A stretch of DNA of 64,000 bases, taken from NCBI RefSeq assembly GCF_900108245.1, contig NZ_FNUY01000001.1, forward strand, positions 434,001-498,000, given 5' to 3'. This DNA is from Allobosea lathyri. Its GTDB lineage: Bacteria > Pseudomonadota > Alphaproteobacteria > Rhizobiales > Beijerinckiaceae. A model generated the notes under the pieces. The model did no database searches. It worked only from the letters and a program-made list of their open reading frames with translations, and had not been told where the DNA came from. The position numbers were made by a program, and so were the translations under genes. Below are positions 32,390 to 41,566 of this stretch, in pieces. How positions within the stretch are numbered: the first letter of the stretch is position 1; every line of letters begins with the position of its first letter.

Positions 32390-34198
32390 ATGGCGGATCA
32401 GGCATCGCAGATGCGCTCGTTGCGGGATGTCGCAAGCCGGATCAATTCCGACGGCGATCTCGAAACGATCCTGCGCGACCTCATCCACGCCGCCTGCGAG
32501 CATGGCGGCTGGACACTGGGATCGGTCATGGCGATCGAGGCGGCTCATGGCGAGGCGCACGTCATGGTCAGGCATGATCCGACGCTGCTGCGCCGGCCGC
32601 TCGAGAACCGCTGGGAGCTGGCGACGAGTCCCGCTTTGATCGCTCTGCAACGCAACGAACCGGTCTACATCCGCGACGCCCGCGCCTCCGACGAGTTTCC
32701 GGGCTATCGCCGCGAGGCCTTCGAGCGCGATTATCGAACCGTGCTGGTGCTGCCGATGAGCTGCGCCGATGCCGAAGGCCGGCCGATGGTGCTGAACGTC
32801 GTCTCGCGCGGTATCACCGAGGTCTCGCCGGACGATCTCGCCTTCATGAGCATGATCGTCCATCTCGGCGGGATCGCGGTCGAGCGCGAGCACCGCCTGC
32901 GGACACAGCGCCAGGCCGCCGGGCAGTTGCAGAAGGCGCTGCAGACCCAGACGGCGCTGCTCCAGGAGGTGCTGTCGGGTGGCTCGACCTCGGCGCTATC
33001 AGCCATGCTGGCCGATCTGTTGCCCGAGCCCGTGCTGGTGGTCGATTTCGCTGGCAACACGCTCGTCGCGAGCCGCTCGCCGGTGCCGCTGCATTTCGAC
33101 GATACGGCATGGCAACGGGCGGTCGATGCCGGCCTCGGCAGTCAGATCGTCGCGAACGCGCGCGACTCCGTGGCGGCAGGGCGAAGCGAACCGCAGAGCC
33201 TGCGCCTCGATGACGGTTCACGGCGCCTGCAGCCGATGGCTCGCATCGAGCCGCTCAACGTCGATGGACAAGCTGTCGGGGCGCTGGTGATCTTTCACAC
33301 ATCGCAGGCCAGCGGCGATCTCGAGCGCCTCCTTCTCGACAGCGTGAAATTCGCTCTCAGCGTGCAGATGATGCGCAGCGTCATCCGCTTCCGCTTCGAG
33401 ACGCGCACATTGACCGAGCTGTTCTTCGAGATCGTCGAGCGGCGCTGGCGCGATGCCGAGGATGTGCTGCAGCGCGGCCGGCGCCTCGGACTTGCTCTGG
33501 GTGCTCCGGCCCGCATGGTCGTCGTCGATTTTCCCGACATGCCGTTGCTCCCGGCCGATATCGCGGTCGACAGCCACCATGCGGTGACGCGACTGGCGCG
33601 GCAGCAGAATGTCCAGGCCAGCGTCGTCGCGGTCGGCAGCGGGCTGGTCTGCCTGCTCCCCGGCAATGAGGAGGGCGATCTGGATCGTGTGACCCGCCTT
33701 GCGCGCCGCATGGTCGAGACCTTGCGGCACAGCTTCAACCGGGAGCCGATCGTGGTTCTCGGCGGCCTCTGCGAAGGGCTCGACACCTATCCCAAGGAAT
33801 GGGAGCGCTGCTGGCGGATGATCCGTATCGCGCGCGCTTTCGGTCGCACGGGGACCCTTTCGGCCTCGGATTTCGGCCCGATGCCGATGCTGATCGGCGC
33901 TGCTGAATCGGCCGATGTGCGCAGTTTCGTCGATGGCAGCATCGGCATCGTGGTCGCGCATGACCGCAAGCACGACACACCCTATCTGGAAACGCTCGCC
34001 GCCTATTTGCGTGAAGGCTGCCGCGCCCAGGCCTGCGCCGATGCGATGGGGCTGCACGTGACGACGCTGCGCTACAGGCTGGCGCGCATTCAAGACCTGT
34101 TCGGCATCGATCCCGAGACGCCCGACCGCCGTTTCGCGATCGAACTCGCCATTCGTCTCCATGGCGTCATCGAGAACGGGAACGCGGCCGGTCGGTGA
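32390..34198 (+). CDS. GAF-containing PucR/CdaR-type transcriptional activator
   Basis: 602 residues. An N-terminal GAF domain covers about 10-170 (SDGDLETILRDLIHAACEHG, then YRTVLVLPMSC and LAFMSMIVHLGGIAVERE). A middle region is coiled-coil-like, then a GGDEF-like CdaR segment. The C-terminal PucR HTH is at about 540-595 (LETLAAYLREGCRAQACADA, then LHVTTLRYRLARIQDLFGID). These regulators activate degradation genes such as purine, proline or heterocycle catabolism. It faces DUF1185 and reads toward the monooxygenase cluster 130 bases downstream, which is therefore the expected target. Confidence 0.87.
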   Translation: MADQASQMRSLRDVASRINSDGDLETILRDLIHAACEHGGWTLGSVMAIEAAHGEAHVMVRHDPTLLRRPLENRWELATSPALIALQRNEPVYIRDARASDEFPGYRREAFERDYRTVLVLPMSCADAEGRPMVLNVVSRGITEVSPDDLAFMSMIVHLGGIAVEREHRLRTQRQAAGQLQKALQTQTALLQEVLSGGSTSALSAMLADLLPEPVLVVDFAGNTLVASRSPVPLHFDDTAWQRAVDAGLGSQIVANARDSVAAGRSEPQSLRLDDGSRRLQPMARIEPLNVDGQAVGALVIFHTSQASGDLERLLLDSVKFALSVQMMRSVIRFRFETRTLTELFFEIVERRWRDAEDVLQRGRRLGLALGAPARMVVVDFPDMPLLPADIAVDSHHAVTRLARQQNVQASVVAVGSGLVCLLPGNEEGDLDRVTRLARRMVETLRHSFNREPIVVLGGLCEGLDTYPKEWERCWRMIRIARAFGRTGTLSASDFGPMPMLIGAAESADVRSFVDGSIGIVVAHDRKHDTPYLETLAAYLREGCRAQACADAMGLHVTTLRYRLARIQDLFGIDPETPDRRFAIELAIRLHGVIENGNAAGR

Positions 34199-34328
34199 CC
34201 GTGAAGCGCATCAATTCCTACGGTCCAGTGAGGAAGTTGCCGCTTTCATCCTTTCTTTCATAGGAAGAACAGGCGATGCCTGCCGCCTAGCCTGTCACCA
34301 CGATCCAAGATCGATCGAGGTGAAGCGC

Positions 34329-35309
34329 ATGCTGGCCCAGGCCGTTACCACTCAAAATGCCGTCGACCCGGTCGCGCTGCGCCGTGCCTTGGGGACCTTC
34401 GTGACCGGCGTGACCGTCATCACGACCCATGACGCAGAGGGCATGCCGCGCGGCATGACCGCCAATTCCTTCACCTCGGTTTCGCTCGACCCGCCGCTGC
34501 TGCTGGTCTGCGTCGGCCGCGGCGCCCACAGCTTCGCAGCGTTCAACGCCAGCTCCTCCTTCGCGGTCAACCTGCTGCATGAGGGGCAGACGGATGTCTC
34601 CAACCTGTTCGCTTCGAAGGCCGCCAACAAGTTCGATACGATCAGCTACGATCGCGTCCATACGGGATCGCCGATCCTGACGGACTGCCTGTCCTGGTTC
34701 GATTGCACGGTTCATCGCCGCGTCGATGCCGGCGACCATGTCGTGCTGATCGGCGAGGTGCAGGCCTTCGGCACCAGCCCGTCCGCGCCGCTTGGATTCT
34801 GCCGGGGTCGCTACGCCAACGTCAAGGATCCGCTGCCGCCGGGCTGGCTCGCCTCCCATGGCATGATCGTGGGCTATCTCATCGAGGCTGACGGGCATCT
34901 GCTGCTGCGTTCGGACGGCAAGGGTGGCTGGGTGCTGCCCAGCGCCATGCGCCGGATCGCGGACAACGAACTCAAGCTCGAAGGCGGCGACGCGCTGACG
35001 CTGGTTCCCGACGACACCTTTCTCTACTCGGTCTTCGACGTCGCAGATGGCGACCCGGGCTACCTGATCTACCGCGCCCGCCTCGCGCAGGATCCCGGCT
35101 CGGCGGCCCTCTCGGCGGGGCTGAAATTCTTCCCCCTCGACCAGCTTCCCTACGACCATATTCCGACGCGCGAGATCAGCGCGATGCTGCGCCGCTATGC
35201 GCGCGAAAGCGCCAGCAAGCGCTTCGGAATCTACATGGATTCCAATGATGGCGGGCGTCTCGCCATGGTCGGCGAGGCCCAGCCCTGGGCGAGCAGCCCG
35301 CAATCCTGA
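34329..35309 (+). CDS. Flavin reductase fused to a degenerate Nudix-like domain
   Basis: 326 residues from ATG 34329 (GAGG ribosome site). Residues about 10-165 are an HpaC/RutF-type NAD(P)H:flavin reductase (LRRALGTFVTGVTVITTHDA, GMTANSFTSVSLDPPLLLVC, SFAVNLLHEGQ). Residues about 175-300 read like a Nudix fold (VGYLIEADGHLLLRSDGKGG, then WVLPSA) but lack the REXXEE catalytic box. It would supply reduced FMN to the luciferase-like monooxygenase two genes on. The extra domain is unusual; it might sense or bind a nucleotide or the flavin. Alternative: a structural appendage without function. Confidence 0.85.
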   Translation: MLAQAVTTQNAVDPVALRRALGTFVTGVTVITTHDAEGMPRGMTANSFTSVSLDPPLLLVCVGRGAHSFAAFNASSSFAVNLLHEGQTDVSNLFASKAANKFDTISYDRVHTGSPILTDCLSWFDCTVHRRVDAGDHVVLIGEVQAFGTSPSAPLGFCRGRYANVKDPLPPGWLASHGMIVGYLIEADGHLLLRSDGKGGWVLPSAMRRIADNELKLEGGDALTLVPDDTFLYSVFDVADGDPGYLIYRARLAQDPGSAALSAGLKFFPLDQLPYDHIPTREISAMLRRYARESASKRFGIYMDSNDGGRLAMVGEAQPWASSPQS

Positions 35310-35327
35310 GTTGGCAGAGCAGAACGC

Positions 35328-36839
35328 ATGAAGACCACCGTCAAGACCCTCGAAGGCTCGCGCCAGAACCTTTTCATCGACGGCCGTTTCGTGGCCCCGA
35401 AGAGCGGTGCGTATGTCCAATCCTATGATCCGACGACCGGCGAGCCCTGGTACGAGTTCGCGCAAGCCGACGCGGCCGATGTCGATGCCGCCGTGCGCTC
35501 GGCGCGCGCCGCGCTGGTCAATCCCGCCTGGCGGCGCCTGACGCAGACCGATCGCGGCAAGCTGGTCCGCCGTCTCGCCGAGCTCGTGCTCGAGAACGCC
35601 GACGAGCTGGCGATGATCGAGTGCCGTGACAACGGCAAGCTGCTCAAGGAGATGCGCGCCCAGATGCGGGCGATACCGGACTCCTATCTCTATTTCGCGG
35701 GAATGGCCGACAAGCTCCAGGGCGACACGATCCCGGTCAACAAGCTCGACACGCTGAATTTCAATCTGCGCGAGCCGATCGGCGTCGTCGGGATGATCAT
35801 CCCCTGGAATTCGCCGCTGATGATGCTGACGGGCACGCTGGCGCCCTGTCTCGCCATCGGCAACACCATCGTGGTGAAACCCTCCGAGCATGCGACGGCC
35901 TCGACGCTGGCGCTGGCCGAGCTCGTCATCGAGGCGGGGATTCCGCCGGGAGTCGTCAATGTCGTAACCGGCGACGGCGCGACGACGGGCGATGCGCTGA
36001 CGCGCCATCCCGGCATCGCGAAATACGTCTTCACCGGCTCGACCTTCACCGGCCGTAAGATCGCGGGGAACGCCGCCGAAAACCTCGTGCCCTGCCAGAT
36101 GGAGCTTGGCGGCAAGTCGCCCCACGTCATCTTTTCCGATGTCGATATCGACAAGGCGGTGAACGGCGTCGTCTCCGGCGTCTTCGCTGCTGCCGGCCAG
36201 ACCTGCGTCGCGGGCTCGCGCTGCTTCGTCGAGCAGCCGATCTACGACCGTTTCGTCGAGGCGCTGGTCGAGCGCACGCGGCGGATCAAGGTCGGCCATC
36301 CCCAGGTCGAGGACACCGATATCGGACCGCTGGCGCTCTCCGCGCAACTCGCCAAGGTCGAGGACTATGTCTCTTCCGGGGTGCGGGAGGGGGCGAAGAT
36401 CGCAGCCGGCGGACGCAAGCCGCAGGACGGCGAACTCGCGCGCGGCTGGTATTTCGAGCCGACGGTGATGACCGAGGCCAGCAACGACATGCGCTTCATG
36501 CGCGAGGAGATTTTCGGGCCCGTGGTCGGCGTCGTGCCGTTCAAGAGCGAGGAAGAGATGATCGCGCTCGCCAACGACACCGAATACGGCCTGGCATCCG
36601 GCATCTGGACCCAGAACATCGACCGCGCGATGCGCTTCGCCCGCAACATCGAGGCCGGCACCGTCTGGATCAACACCTACCGCTCCGCCGCCTACATGTC
36701 CGCCAACGGCGGCATGAAGAACAGCGGCTACGGCCGCCGCGGCGGCTTCGAGGTCATGCGCGAATTCTCGCGCCTGAAGAACGTGGTGATCGACTATTCG
36801 GGCGCCATGCAGGACCCGTTCGTGATCCGCCTGCGCTGA
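35328..36839 (+). CDS. Aldehyde dehydrogenase (NAD-dependent)
   Basis: 503 residues of the ALDH superfamily. Visible features: the NAD-binding region (GVVGMIIPWNSPLMMLTGTL, then VVKPSEHATAS), the general-base Glu in MELGGKSPHVIF, the catalytic Cys in GQTCVAGSRC and the late EEIFGPVVGVVPF motif. It lies 18 bases after the flavin-reductase gene and precedes the monooxygenase, so it probably oxidises the aldehyde produced by oxygenative ring opening. In trigonelline degradation TgnC has this role. Exact substrate unproven. Confidence 0.92.
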   Translation: MKTTVKTLEGSRQNLFIDGRFVAPKSGAYVQSYDPTTGEPWYEFAQADAADVDAAVRSARAALVNPAWRRLTQTDRGKLVRRLAELVLENADELAMIECRDNGKLLKEMRAQMRAIPDSYLYFAGMADKLQGDTIPVNKLDTLNFNLREPIGVVGMIIPWNSPLMMLTGTLAPCLAIGNTIVVKPSEHATASTLALAELVIEAGIPPGVVNVVTGDGATTGDALTRHPGIAKYVFTGSTFTGRKIAGNAAENLVPCQMELGGKSPHVIFSDVDIDKAVNGVVSGVFAAAGQTCVAGSRCFVEQPIYDRFVEALVERTRRIKVGHPQVEDTDIGPLALSAQLAKVEDYVSSGVREGAKIAAGGRKPQDGELARGWYFEPTVMTEASNDMRFMREEIFGPVVGVVPFKSEEEMIALANDTEYGLASGIWTQNIDRAMRFARNIEAGTVWINTYRSAAYMSANGGMKNSGYGRRGGFEVMREFSRLKNVVIDYSGAMQDPFVIRLR

Positions 36840-36874
36840 GCGGTCACGGCCATAAGCCTAGAACGGAGGACACC

Positions 36875-37963
36875 ATGAAATTCGCCGTTTCCATCAGCAT
36901 GGAACGCTTTTCGCCCGACGCCTCGATGCAGGACGCCGTCAAGAACTTCCGCACGCTCGCGCGGATCGCCGACGAGGGCGGGTTCGAGACCTTGTGGACT
37001 GCCGAGCATCACACCATCGAGTGCACGGTCTCGCCCAATCCGTTCACGGTGCTGACCTGGCTCGGCCAGCATACCGACCGGATCAGGCTGGGCACCGCGA
37101 CGCTGGTCGCGCCCTACTGGTCGCCGATCCGGCTGGCGGGCGAGGCCGCGCTCTGCGACCATCTGACCGGCGGCAGGCTCGAATTCGGCATCGCGCGCGG
37201 CGCCTACCAGTATGAGTTCGACCGCATGGCCGGCGGCATTCCGCAGCAGGAAGGCGTCGCCTTCATGAAGGAACTGGTGCCGGCGGTGCAGAAGCTCTGG
37301 GCCGGCGACTATGCCCATGACGGGCATTACTGGAAGTTCCCGCTCGCGACCTCGGTGCCCAAGCCGCTGCAGCAGCCCCATCCGCGCATCTGGGTGGCGG
37401 CGCGTGATCCCGGCACATTCGACTGGGCGGTCGGCATCGGCGCCAACATCCTGTCGACGCCGCTTTCGGCCCCGGCGGCCGAGGTTGGCATTCTCGGCGA
37501 GAAGTTCCGCAAGGCCGTGGCCGACCATCCCGAACATCCGCGCCCGCGCCTGATGATGCAGCGCCGGACCTGCGTCTACGACCGTCAGGACGACTGGGAG
37601 ACGGCCGTGCGCCATTCGGTCGATTACGGCCGCTATTTCGAGAACCTGATGCAGAACATCGGCACCGTGACCAACGGTTTTCCCGAAGCGGTTCCGTTCG
37701 AGACCGTCGCCAATCGCGACAATTACAACCCGCAGGCGGTTCGCGAAAACCTGATGTTCGGCACGCCGGACGAGGTCATCAGGAAACTCCAGGTCTATGA
37801 GGATGCCGGCGTCGACCAGTATTGCCTCGGGCTGTCGTTCAACCTGCCTTTCGAACTGCAGGTGAAGACGCTGCGGCTGTTCATCGACGAGGTGATGCCG
37901 CATTTCGCCGCCCGCGAACCGGAGCGCGCCGCATTGCCGCGCTTCGCCGCAGCCGGGTACTGA
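36875..37963 (+). CDS. Luciferase-like FMN-dependent monooxygenase
   Basis: 362 residues, a bacterial luciferase-type TIM barrel. Characteristic segments: FETLWTAEHHTIECTVSPNP, TVLTWLGQHTDRIRLGTATL, LAGEAALCDHLTGGRLEFGI, PHPRIWVAARDPGTFDWAVG and MFGTPDEVIRKLQVYEDAG. It uses reduced FMN, here from the flavin reductase at 34329, and O2. Such two-component enzymes open heterocycles (RutA, TgnB) or hydroxylate substrates. A GGAGG site precedes the ATG. It is the likely key enzyme of the 34.3-39.1 kb operon. Confidence 0.92.
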   Translation: MKFAVSISMERFSPDASMQDAVKNFRTLARIADEGGFETLWTAEHHTIECTVSPNPFTVLTWLGQHTDRIRLGTATLVAPYWSPIRLAGEAALCDHLTGGRLEFGIARGAYQYEFDRMAGGIPQQEGVAFMKELVPAVQKLWAGDYAHDGHYWKFPLATSVPKPLQQPHPRIWVAARDPGTFDWAVGIGANILSTPLSAPAAEVGILGEKFRKAVADHPEHPRPRLMMQRRTCVYDRQDDWETAVRHSVDYGRYFENLMQNIGTVTNGFPEAVPFETVANRDNYNPQAVRENLMFGTPDEVIRKLQVYEDAGVDQYCLGLSFNLPFELQVKTLRLFIDEVMPHFAAREPERAALPRFAAAGY

Positions 37964-37966
37964 GCC

Positions 37967-38812
37967 ATGGGCGCTGCGACACAGGCGGCGCGCGCGCCGA
38001 AGGACGAGGGCGCGACGAGCCTGACGATCGGCGACGTCACCCTGAACTATCGCCTGCAGGGCAGCGGCACGCCGCTTATCTGCATTCACGGCGTCGGCTC
38101 CTATCTGGAAGCCTGGGAGGGGGTGGCCGAGCGTCTGGCGGATCGGTTCCGCATCCTGACCTTCGATCTGCGGGGTCATGGCCGCTCGACCAAGGTCGGC
38201 GGGCGCTATGAGATCGACGATTTCGTCGGCGATGTGCTGGCGCTGGCCGACCATGCCGGGTTCGAGACCTTCCATCTCGCCGGCTTCTCATTGGGCGGGC
38301 TGATCGCGCAGCGCCTGGCGCTGACGCATCAGGAGCGGATCCAGCGGCTGGTGCTGCTCGCGACCGTGGCCGGGCGCACCGAGGACGAGCGCGAGCGTGT
38401 CGCGTCCCGCCTGGCGGCGCTGCAGGCGGGCGACCGGGGCTCGCATTACGACGCCTCGCTGTCGCGTTGGCTGACCGAGGATTTCCAGGCGCGCAATCCC
38501 GAATTGATCGCGATATTGCGCCGGCGTAACGCCGAGAACGACCCGGAATGCTACGCCGCCTCCTATCGCGTGCTGGCACAGACCGATTTCGGCGGCCTGC
38601 TCGACCAGATCCGCGTGCCCGTGCTGATCGCCACGGGGGAGGAGGATGCCGGCTCCAACCCGCGCATGGCGCACTACATGCACGAGCGCATCGGTGGCTC
38701 GGAATTGCACATTTTGACTGGCCTCCGTCATTCGATCCTGACCGAGGCACCCGAGCAGGTGGCCACGTTGATGCGTCGATTTCTCGGCAGCAATTCCGGA
38801 GATGCACGATGA
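37967..38812 (+). CDS. Alpha/beta hydrolase
   Basis: 281 residues. The oxyanion-hole region is HGVGSYLEAW, the nucleophile elbow GFSLGG near residue 107, and the catalytic His lies in GLRHSILTEAP. The cap contains LTEDFQARNPELIAILRRR. It begins three bases after the monooxygenase stop and overlaps the NIPSNAP gene by ATGA, so it is firmly in the operon. It probably hydrolyses an enamide, lactone or amide formed after ring cleavage, as RutD or TgnD do. Bond specificity cannot be told from sequence. Confidence 0.9.
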   Translation: MGAATQAARAPKDEGATSLTIGDVTLNYRLQGSGTPLICIHGVGSYLEAWEGVAERLADRFRILTFDLRGHGRSTKVGGRYEIDDFVGDVLALADHAGFETFHLAGFSLGGLIAQRLALTHQERIQRLVLLATVAGRTEDERERVASRLAALQAGDRGSHYDASLSRWLTEDFQARNPELIAILRRRNAENDPECYAASYRVLAQTDFGGLLDQIRVPVLIATGEEDAGSNPRMAHYMHERIGGSELHILTGLRHSILTEAPEQVATLMRRFLGSNSGDAR

Positions 38813-39123
38813 TCGTCGAGGAGCGAATCTACCGCATTCGCAACGGGCGGATGGGGCGTTATCTTCAGCTGGTGCGCGACGAGGGGCTGGCGATCCAGCA
38901 GCCCATTCTCGGACATTTGATCGGGTATTTCACAACCGAGATCGGCCTGCTCAGCCACGTGACCCATCTCTGGGCCTATACCGATTTCGAGGACAGGACG
39001 CGGCGGCGCCAGCAGCTGGCGGATGATCCGCGCTGGCAGGCCTTTCTGCCGAAGCTGTCGGAGAACATCGAGCAGGCCGAGAATCGCATCCTGTTGCCGA
39101 CCGATTTTTCGCCGCTGCGCTGA
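38809..39123 (+). CDS. NIPSNAP-family small protein
   Basis: 104 residues with the ferredoxin-like NIPSNAP pattern: VEERIYRIRNGRMGRYLQLV, then IGYFTTEIGLLSHVTHLWAY and DDPRWQAFLPKLSENI. Members bind small molecules as dimers and occur in catabolic operons; biochemical roles are mostly unknown. Its start overlaps the hydrolase stop (ATGA), so it is co-translated. It ends the monooxygenase operon; the betaine importer starts 175 bases on. Confidence 0.85.
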   Translation: MIVEERIYRIRNGRMGRYLQLVRDEGLAIQQPILGHLIGYFTTEIGLLSHVTHLWAYTDFEDRTRRRQQLADDPRWQAFLPKLSENIEQAENRILLPTDFSPLR

Positions 39124-39298
39124 GGGTGTGGACCACGTGACGCGCCGCGATTGCACTTGCCGCTTTTCCGATAAGGGACAGCAGTATTCATCCTCCGGAT
39201 CGCAGGAAGACGGGCAACGCGAGCGGGCCCTTAATCCGTAGCGGCGGGGGTCGGACAAGCCCGAAGACATCGGGCGCCGAGAGGAGGGGTTTTCGGAT

Positions 39299-40495
39299 AT
39301 GACCGAGCGACTGCAGATCCAGAATCTGTACAAGATATTCTCCGCCAACCCGGAGGCTGCCTTGCAGATCCTCGCGAATGGCGGGGACAAGAACACGGTG
39401 TTCGACAAGCTCGGCGCGGTCGTCGGGCTCAACAACGTGTCGTTGAGCGTGCCGCAAGGCGCCATGTATATGGTCATGGGCCTGTCGGGCTCCGGCAAGT
39501 CGACGCTGGCGCGCTGCATCAACCGGCTGAACGAGCCGAGCGCCGGCAAGATCCTGCTCGACGGGCGCGATATCGTGCCCCTGAAGGAAGAGGAGTTGCG
39601 CGAGGTTCGCCGCACCCGCATCTCCATGGTCTTCCAGCATTTCGCGCTCCTGCCCAACAAGCGCGTCATCGAGAACGTCGAATTCGGACTGAAGCTCCGT
39701 GGTGTCTCACCGGCAGAACGTCGCCGCCGGGCCGACGAGGTGCTCAGCGTCGTCGGGCTCGCGCGCTGGGGCTACCATTTCCCCCATGAGCTGAGCGGCG
39801 GCATGCGGCAGCGCGTCGGCCTTGCCCGCGCGCTCGCGACCGATGCCGACATCCTGATCATGGACGAGGCGTTCAGCGCGCTCGACCCGCTGATCCGCAC
39901 CGAAATGCAGGACGAGCTGCTGCGTCTGCAGCGCACGCTGAACAAAACCATCCTGTTCATCACCCATGATTTCCAGGAGGCGCTCAAGCTCGGCACGCGC
40001 ATCGCCATCATGTCGGAGGGCGAGCTGGTTCGGGAGGGTACGCCCCAATCGATCGTCCTGGAGCCGGGCAGCGACTATGTCGCGGCCTTCACGCGCGAAA
40101 TCGACCGGGCCAGACTGTTTGACGCACGCTCGGTGATGCGTGCGACGGCGCCGATCCTGCAATCGGAGCGTGGCATCCTTGTCGGCGATGCGGCGGGCGC
40201 CGCGGGGCCCGGCTTCGTGCTCGACGGCGAGGGCAGGGTGCTTGGCGCACTCGACGCTGCCGCGCTCGGTCGCGCTCGCGCCAGCGGCGAAATGGGCACG
40301 CCAAGCAGCGACTATGTCAGCGTCCCCGGCAACGCCAAGCTCCTCGAAGTCGCGCGCAGCTATCGCGACGGCCGGCCGATCGCGGTTGTCGATGAAGACG
40401 GCAGGTTCGTCGGCACGCTCGGTGTCGATGAGCTGCTTTCCCGAATTTCCTCGACCTCCGCCAAAACCGCCTCAGCTGGAGATCGCCATGTTTAA
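39299..40495 (+). CDS. proV: Betaine/proline ABC transporter ATP-binding protein
   Basis: 398 residues, close to E. coli ProV (400). The N-terminal family extension KIFSANPEAALQILANGGDK precedes Walker A (GLSGSGKSTLARC), signature (LSGGMRQRVGLARALA), Walker B (ADILIMDEAFSALDPL) and the LIRTEMQDELLRLQ stretch typical of ProV. A C-terminal region from about 285 forms two CBS-like repeats that regulate transport by ionic strength in relatives. First gene of a complete proVWX set; it overlaps proW by eight bases. Confidence 0.93.
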   Translation: MTERLQIQNLYKIFSANPEAALQILANGGDKNTVFDKLGAVVGLNNVSLSVPQGAMYMVMGLSGSGKSTLARCINRLNEPSAGKILLDGRDIVPLKEEELREVRRTRISMVFQHFALLPNKRVIENVEFGLKLRGVSPAERRRRADEVLSVVGLARWGYHFPHELSGGMRQRVGLARALATDADILIMDEAFSALDPLIRTEMQDELLRLQRTLNKTILFITHDFQEALKLGTRIAIMSEGELVREGTPQSIVLEPGSDYVAAFTREIDRARLFDARSVMRATAPILQSERGILVGDAAGAAGPGFVLDGEGRVLGALDAAALGRARASGEMGTPSSDYVSVPGNAKLLEVARSYRDGRPIAVVDEDGRFVGTLGVDELLSRISSTSAKTASAGDRHV

Positions 40496-41435
40496 GGCCG
40501 ACGATCTTGCCATTTTCCCGATCGACAGCTGGATCCAGCATGGCGTCAGCTGGGTCGCGCTCAACCTGCGCCCGCTCTTCCTCGCCATCAAATGGCCGGT
40601 TGAAGCGCTGCTCAGCCTGAACGACGCGGTGCTGCACGCGATTCCGTTTCCGGTTTTCGTCGTCGGCTTCACCTTGCTGGCATGGCGCCTGGCGACCCCC
40701 GGCATTGCCGCTTTCAGCGCGATATCGCTTGTGGTGATCGCGATGCTCGGCGTCTGGAACGAGGCGATGACGACGCTCTCGCTGATCTCGACCGCAATCG
40801 TGTTCTGCGCGGTGATCGGCATCCCGATGGGGATTTGGTGCGCGAGCAGCGACCGCGTCTGGAACGTGGTCCGGCCGATCCTCGACATCATGCAGACGAC
40901 GCCGAGCTTCGTCTATCTCGTGCCGGTGGTGATGCTGTTTGGCGTCGGTACCGTGCCGGGCGAAGTCGCCGTCGTCACGGCCGCGGCGCCGCCGCTGATC
41001 CGCTTCACCAATCTCGGCATCCGCATGGTCGAGCACGAGATCGTCGAGGCCGGCCTCGCTTTCGGCGCCGACAAGCGACAGCTCCTGTTCGAGATCCAGC
41101 TCCCCCTTGCCATTCCGACCATCCTCGGCGGCCTCAACCAGACGGTGCTGACCGCGATGGTGCTCTCGGTCGTCGTCGCGATGATCGGGGCCGAGGGACT
41201 GGGCCTCGTCGTCCTCCAGGGACTGGGGCGGCTCGATGTCGGTCGCGCGGCGGTTGGCGGTATCGCCATCGTGCTGCTGGCGATGGTGCTCGACCGCATC
41301 ACCCAGAAGCTGGCGGAACCCAGGCGAGGCGGCGCGGCGCAAACCTCGCTGCTCGCGACCGTGATGCGGCTCTTCAAGGGCGGGCGGCCAGAAGAGCCAG
41401 CGGCCACTGCGATCGCGGCCAAGCAGGCGCTCTGA
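40488..41435 (+). CDS. proW: Betaine/proline ABC transporter permease
   Basis: 315 residues from ATG 40488; a longer frame upstream would run through proV. About six helices and the ProW signature region (CAVIGIPMGIWCASSDRVWN, QTTPSFVYLVPVVMLFGVG, EAGLAFGADKRQLLFEIQLP). Start overlaps the proV stop. The N-terminus (PIDSWIQHGVSWVALNLRPL) is typical of ProW. Builds the homodimeric channel for the ProX-bound substrate. Confidence 0.93.
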   Translation: MFKADDLAIFPIDSWIQHGVSWVALNLRPLFLAIKWPVEALLSLNDAVLHAIPFPVFVVGFTLLAWRLATPGIAAFSAISLVVIAMLGVWNEAMTTLSLISTAIVFCAVIGIPMGIWCASSDRVWNVVRPILDIMQTTPSFVYLVPVVMLFGVGTVPGEVAVVTAAAPPLIRFTNLGIRMVEHEIVEAGLAFGADKRQLLFEIQLPLAIPTILGGLNQTVLTAMVLSVVVAMIGAEGLGLVVLQGLGRLDVGRAAVGGIAIVLLAMVLDRITQKLAEPRRGGAAQTSLLATVMRLFKGGRPEEPAATAIAAKQAL

Positions 41436-41566
41436 CGCCCATCGCTGCAAGGCAAGGCCGCAGGAATAGCCGGCACGCGATGGCGCGCCGGCTCGAAGAC
41501 CCGCCGCGAGGCGGTCAGGGGAACCATAAGACGATCGAACAGATCGGCACCGAGCAGGAGAATGCA

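Noticed and set aside
40140..40487. Extended proW start inside proV
   Set aside because: Conserved ProW sequence starts only at ATG 40488, and the extra 116 codons are an out-of-frame reading of proV.
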